A stretch of DNA of 64,000 nucleotides from Membranipora membranacea (taxonomy: Eukaryota > Bryozoa > Gymnolaemata > Cheilostomatida > Membraniporidae), in the NCBI GenBank assembly GCA_914767715.1, contig OU612068.1:14754001-14818000 (forward strand), in the 5' to 3' direction. The number at the start of each line of letters is the position of its first letter. The first letter of the stretch is position 1. Positions 62,601 through 64,000 of the stretch are shown piece after piece. A program made the translations under genes and the position numbers. The notes beneath the pieces were generated by a model, which made no database searches, had not been told where the DNA came from, and saw only the letters and a program-made list of their open reading frames with translations.

Positions 62601-64000
62601 TTTCGCGACATTTAAAGTTGCTCCGTATGGATATACAAACGATAATGCTCTAAAAATAAAACCAAAACAGCCTCATGAGTTTAAGCAATGGGTACAAATT
62701 GCTAGTTTCATACAGGAATTCATTCAAATGTGCTAAATATTATTCAAATTTAATCATTTCTGTCTGTGTGCAAATTGAAACTAAATTGACTGCAAACAAG
62801 TTATCGTCATGAGATTTGATGAAAGAACTTGACTTTACACTAAAATGTCAGTTATCTCATCACTGCGGGTGTATTCTCTATCATTAGCTAATTTGGGTCT
62901 TGCTGTACGTAGAATATGGAATAGAATTGGTTTGGCATAAGAAGTGACGAAGACATATCAATATTATAAATATATATACAGCCCGATGTTTGCTGCTGAG
63001 CGTCATATCAAAAACATAACTCACAAAATTGGTTGTAAAATTTTGCCTAAATGGGTTTTTTAGAAATCGTTTATAAACATACTGTAGATTGTTTTCATCC
63101 TCAGATCCAGTAGGGAAAGCCTTGCCTGCTGCTATTGCCACCGCTCGGTTTAACACTCCATTAGCCACTAAAGCTTCTTTAGGGTGATAATATTTGTAGT
63201 AGCTCGTCCGCACAACGGCATCTATAAAAAAATTCAAGAGCATATAACTTATATTTTGATGTTGAAAAAAGGAATTTGCATGATATGTTAGGTAGTTATA
63301 GTCATCAATGTCTTGGACTCACTTTTGTAGGAATTTTTTTTATGACTGTTGCAGTAAAATCGAGGTTGACTAACAATAGGATTAACCTGCCTTGAGAGCT
63401 ACGGCCTGGAGCTTCTATAATGACTATCGCACTTCCCCTGACACTATGGTCCCATGTTCCGATTTCGTAAGGATTTCGGGTGTAATCGCCCCATGGAAAT
63501 GACATTAAAATCACTTCCAGATTGTGACGAATGACTTCTTTGACGCGAATACCCATACCGTGTTGATTCGACCGAATTCCTAATTGGCATCGTGGCTGAA
63601 TGGTTAGCAGCGCTTGCTCACAATGCCTCAATCAAAGGGATTAGACGTGGGAGGAGTGATATTTACGCTAATAAACAGGACCTTGGGTTTTTGTGAGGGG
63701 GACACAAATTCCTACCCAGACACTGCGTTGATCATGTATGTATATAGACAGACTAAACAACTCACCGCTATTTATCATTACACCAAACTGTTCTAGAAGG
63801 TAGTTGATATTTGTGCCGTATTTGTCTTCACCACCCTCACCCATCATCACTAAGAGACTCCCTCCCCTGTTCAGATATTGCTTAAATGTTTCAAACTCTG
63901 CAGCTGTGAACTTCTCTCTGGGCCCACATATCACATACACTCGGGCTAACGATAATTTGTCTAATGTGATCTCTTCTTTGTTGCTATAAGTAGAATCATA
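59461..64000 (-). CDS. IFT52: IFT52, intraflagellar transport complex B subunit (partial), 8 exons seen
   Basis: IFT52 is a core IFT-B protein needed to build cilia. It has an N-terminal GIFT domain and a C-terminal tail that pairs with IFT46. Read on the minus strand, eight in-phase exons cover about 379 residues, corresponding roughly to human residues 45-425. Matches in order: GPREKFTAAEFETFKQYL, YYKYYHPKEALVANGVLNRA, SFVYPYGATLNVAKPSIAVL, CGSAHMFSDEYIDKEENAKI, LKLNSIDSEDPE, QESDDIPRDFTRLFD, ITPQFETPLPPLQPAVIPPQ, LFDLDEQFSTEKVRLAQITN and CGDILGV. The 5' end is outside the window. The final exon is not certain: read-through after 59461 gives VSVNFPLI and a stop, and a possible 18-nt exon at 59156-59173 would give EHWVP and a stop (human has EHDID after the same NQ). 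Confidence 0.95.
60173..60369 (-). CDS. IFT52: IFT52 exon, proline-rich linker and start of C-terminal tail
   Basis: AYETLNTPHEQLGVITPQFE, then TPLPPLQPAVIPPQFRELPA and STEKVRLAQITNK. Human: PQFETPLPTLQPAVFPPSFRE. Acceptor TTTTTTTTAG, donor GTAAGT, phase 2 to 1. Confidence 0.96.
60754..60908 (-). CDS. IFT52: IFT52 exon, central region
   Basis: ISDYNELPEVARLADSVKSC, then LQESDDIPRDFTRLFDTNLF. Human: CLQESDEIPRDFTTLFDLSIY. Acceptor TTTTTTAG, donor GTGAGT, phase 0 to 2. Confidence 0.94.
61418..61445. repeat. Palindrome of the CACAGAGTAAGGATA family
   Basis: CACAGAGTAAGGATA then TCTTTACTCGGTG, a decayed inverted pair flanked by ATACCAC and GTGATACC. It lies in an IFT52 intron just beyond the exon at 61477. 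Confidence 0.65.
61477..61545 (-). CDS. IFT52: IFT52 exon, 69 nt
   Basis: DVIMQYLTTDDLKLNSIDSE, then DPE (human WLTTGDIHLNQIDAEDPE). Acceptor TTACAG, donor GTGGGT, phase 0 to 0. Confidence 0.93.
61841..61930 (-). CDS. IFT52: IFT52 exon: end of GIFT domain
   Basis: PKSKGRMVVCGSAHMFSDEY, then IDKEENAKIF. Human: GSCHMFSDQYLDKEENSKI. Acceptor TTTTAG, donor GTAAGC, phase 0 to 0. Confidence 0.95.
62526..62649 (-). CDS. IFT52: IFT52 exon: GIFT domain
   Basis: ALSFVYPYGATLNVAKPSIA, then VLSSGSVSFPLNRPVCGFYS. Human: LTFVYPFGATLSVMKPAVAV. Acceptor TTTTAG, donor GTATGT, phase 2 to 0. Confidence 0.95.
63083..63221 (-). CDS. IFT52: IFT52 exon: GIFT domain
   Basis: DAVVRTSYYKYYHPKEALVA, then NGVLNRAVAIAAGKAFPTGS. 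Human: NAVVRNVYHKYFHPKEALVS. Acceptor TTTATAG, donor GTATGT, phase 1 to 2. Confidence 0.95.
63590..63660 (+). other. tRNA-like A-box segment, possible SINE fragment
   Basis: TGGCTGAATGGTTAGCAGC fits a polymerase III A box (TRGYNNARNNG) and a tRNA D arm (GCT...AGC). No proper anticodon stem, T arm or matching acceptor stem follows, so it is not a functional tRNA. It may be the head of a tRNA-derived SINE in an IFT52 intron. Confidence 0.25.
63766..64000 (-). CDS. IFT52: IFT52 exon (first seen), GIFT domain start
   Basis: NKEEITLDKLSLARVYVICG, then PREKFTAAEFETFKQYLNRG and NINYLLEQFGVMINS. There is an AG acceptor just upstream at 63984-63985, but the frame also stays open to the window edge, so the upstream border is undecided. 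Donor GTGAGT, phase 1. Confidence 0.92.

Noticed and set aside
63590-63660. Functional tRNA gene
   Set aside because: Only a D-arm/A-box-like part is present; there is no acceptor-stem pairing, anticodon stem or T loop.

Overview
The window is nuclear DNA of an invertebrate animal. It has spliced genes with GT-AG introns of about 0.1-2.6 kb, AT-rich non-coding DNA, an actin-binding filamin, a Golgi/ER nucleotide-sugar transporter and a ciliary IFT protein. I cannot place the phylum. Comparisons with human proteins are from memory; no database search was possible.

Layout. (1) 582-49877, plus strand: one filamin gene, 5'-truncated. The window opens in the intron before the last part of the second calponin-homology (CH2) domain. 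About 45 exons follow, each ending in a GT donor and keeping phase with the next. Read as a conventional filamin, the exons add up to 2,181 codons including the stop and give about 20 filamin-type immunoglobulin repeats, ending in a typical dimerisation repeat (human repeat 24 equivalent). (2) 16012-30828 (or to the stop at 30899): a single 14.8-kb exon inside that gene. It encodes about 4,940 residues with 41 complete filamin repeats in two classes, 17 of about 95 residues and 22 of exactly 122 residues. Its splice phases (1 in, 1 out if the GTATGA donor after 30828 is used) let it be skipped or included without breaking the frame. The same gene could therefore make a filamin of ordinary size (about 2,400 residues) and a giant one (about 7,300 residues). 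(3) 50790-52272: intergenic. (4) 52273-57761, plus strand: a ten-exon SLC35B4-type UDP-sugar transporter with a 25-bp minisatellite in its fourth intron. (5) 59461-63983 and beyond, minus strand: eight exons of IFT52, convergent with SLC35B4. Its 5' end lies beyond the window and its last exon is unresolved.

The filamin gene carries several layers of alternative splicing that can be read from phase alone. The 119-nt pair at 2549 and 3957 must be mutually exclusive, because using both or neither breaks the frame. A second pair, at 38319 and 38734, encodes alternative C-to-G strand halves of the repeat equivalent to human repeat 17. There are phase-symmetric cassettes (Pro/Lys-rich, acidic, hinge-like, 33-nt and probably 12-nt microexons). 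Two possible internal start exons share the context TTATAAAATGG (14461 and 43967).

The most notable system is the giant repeat exon. It looks like an optional, recently and recurrently expanded spacer or ligand array spliced between the actin-binding half and the signalling/dimerisation half of a filamin.
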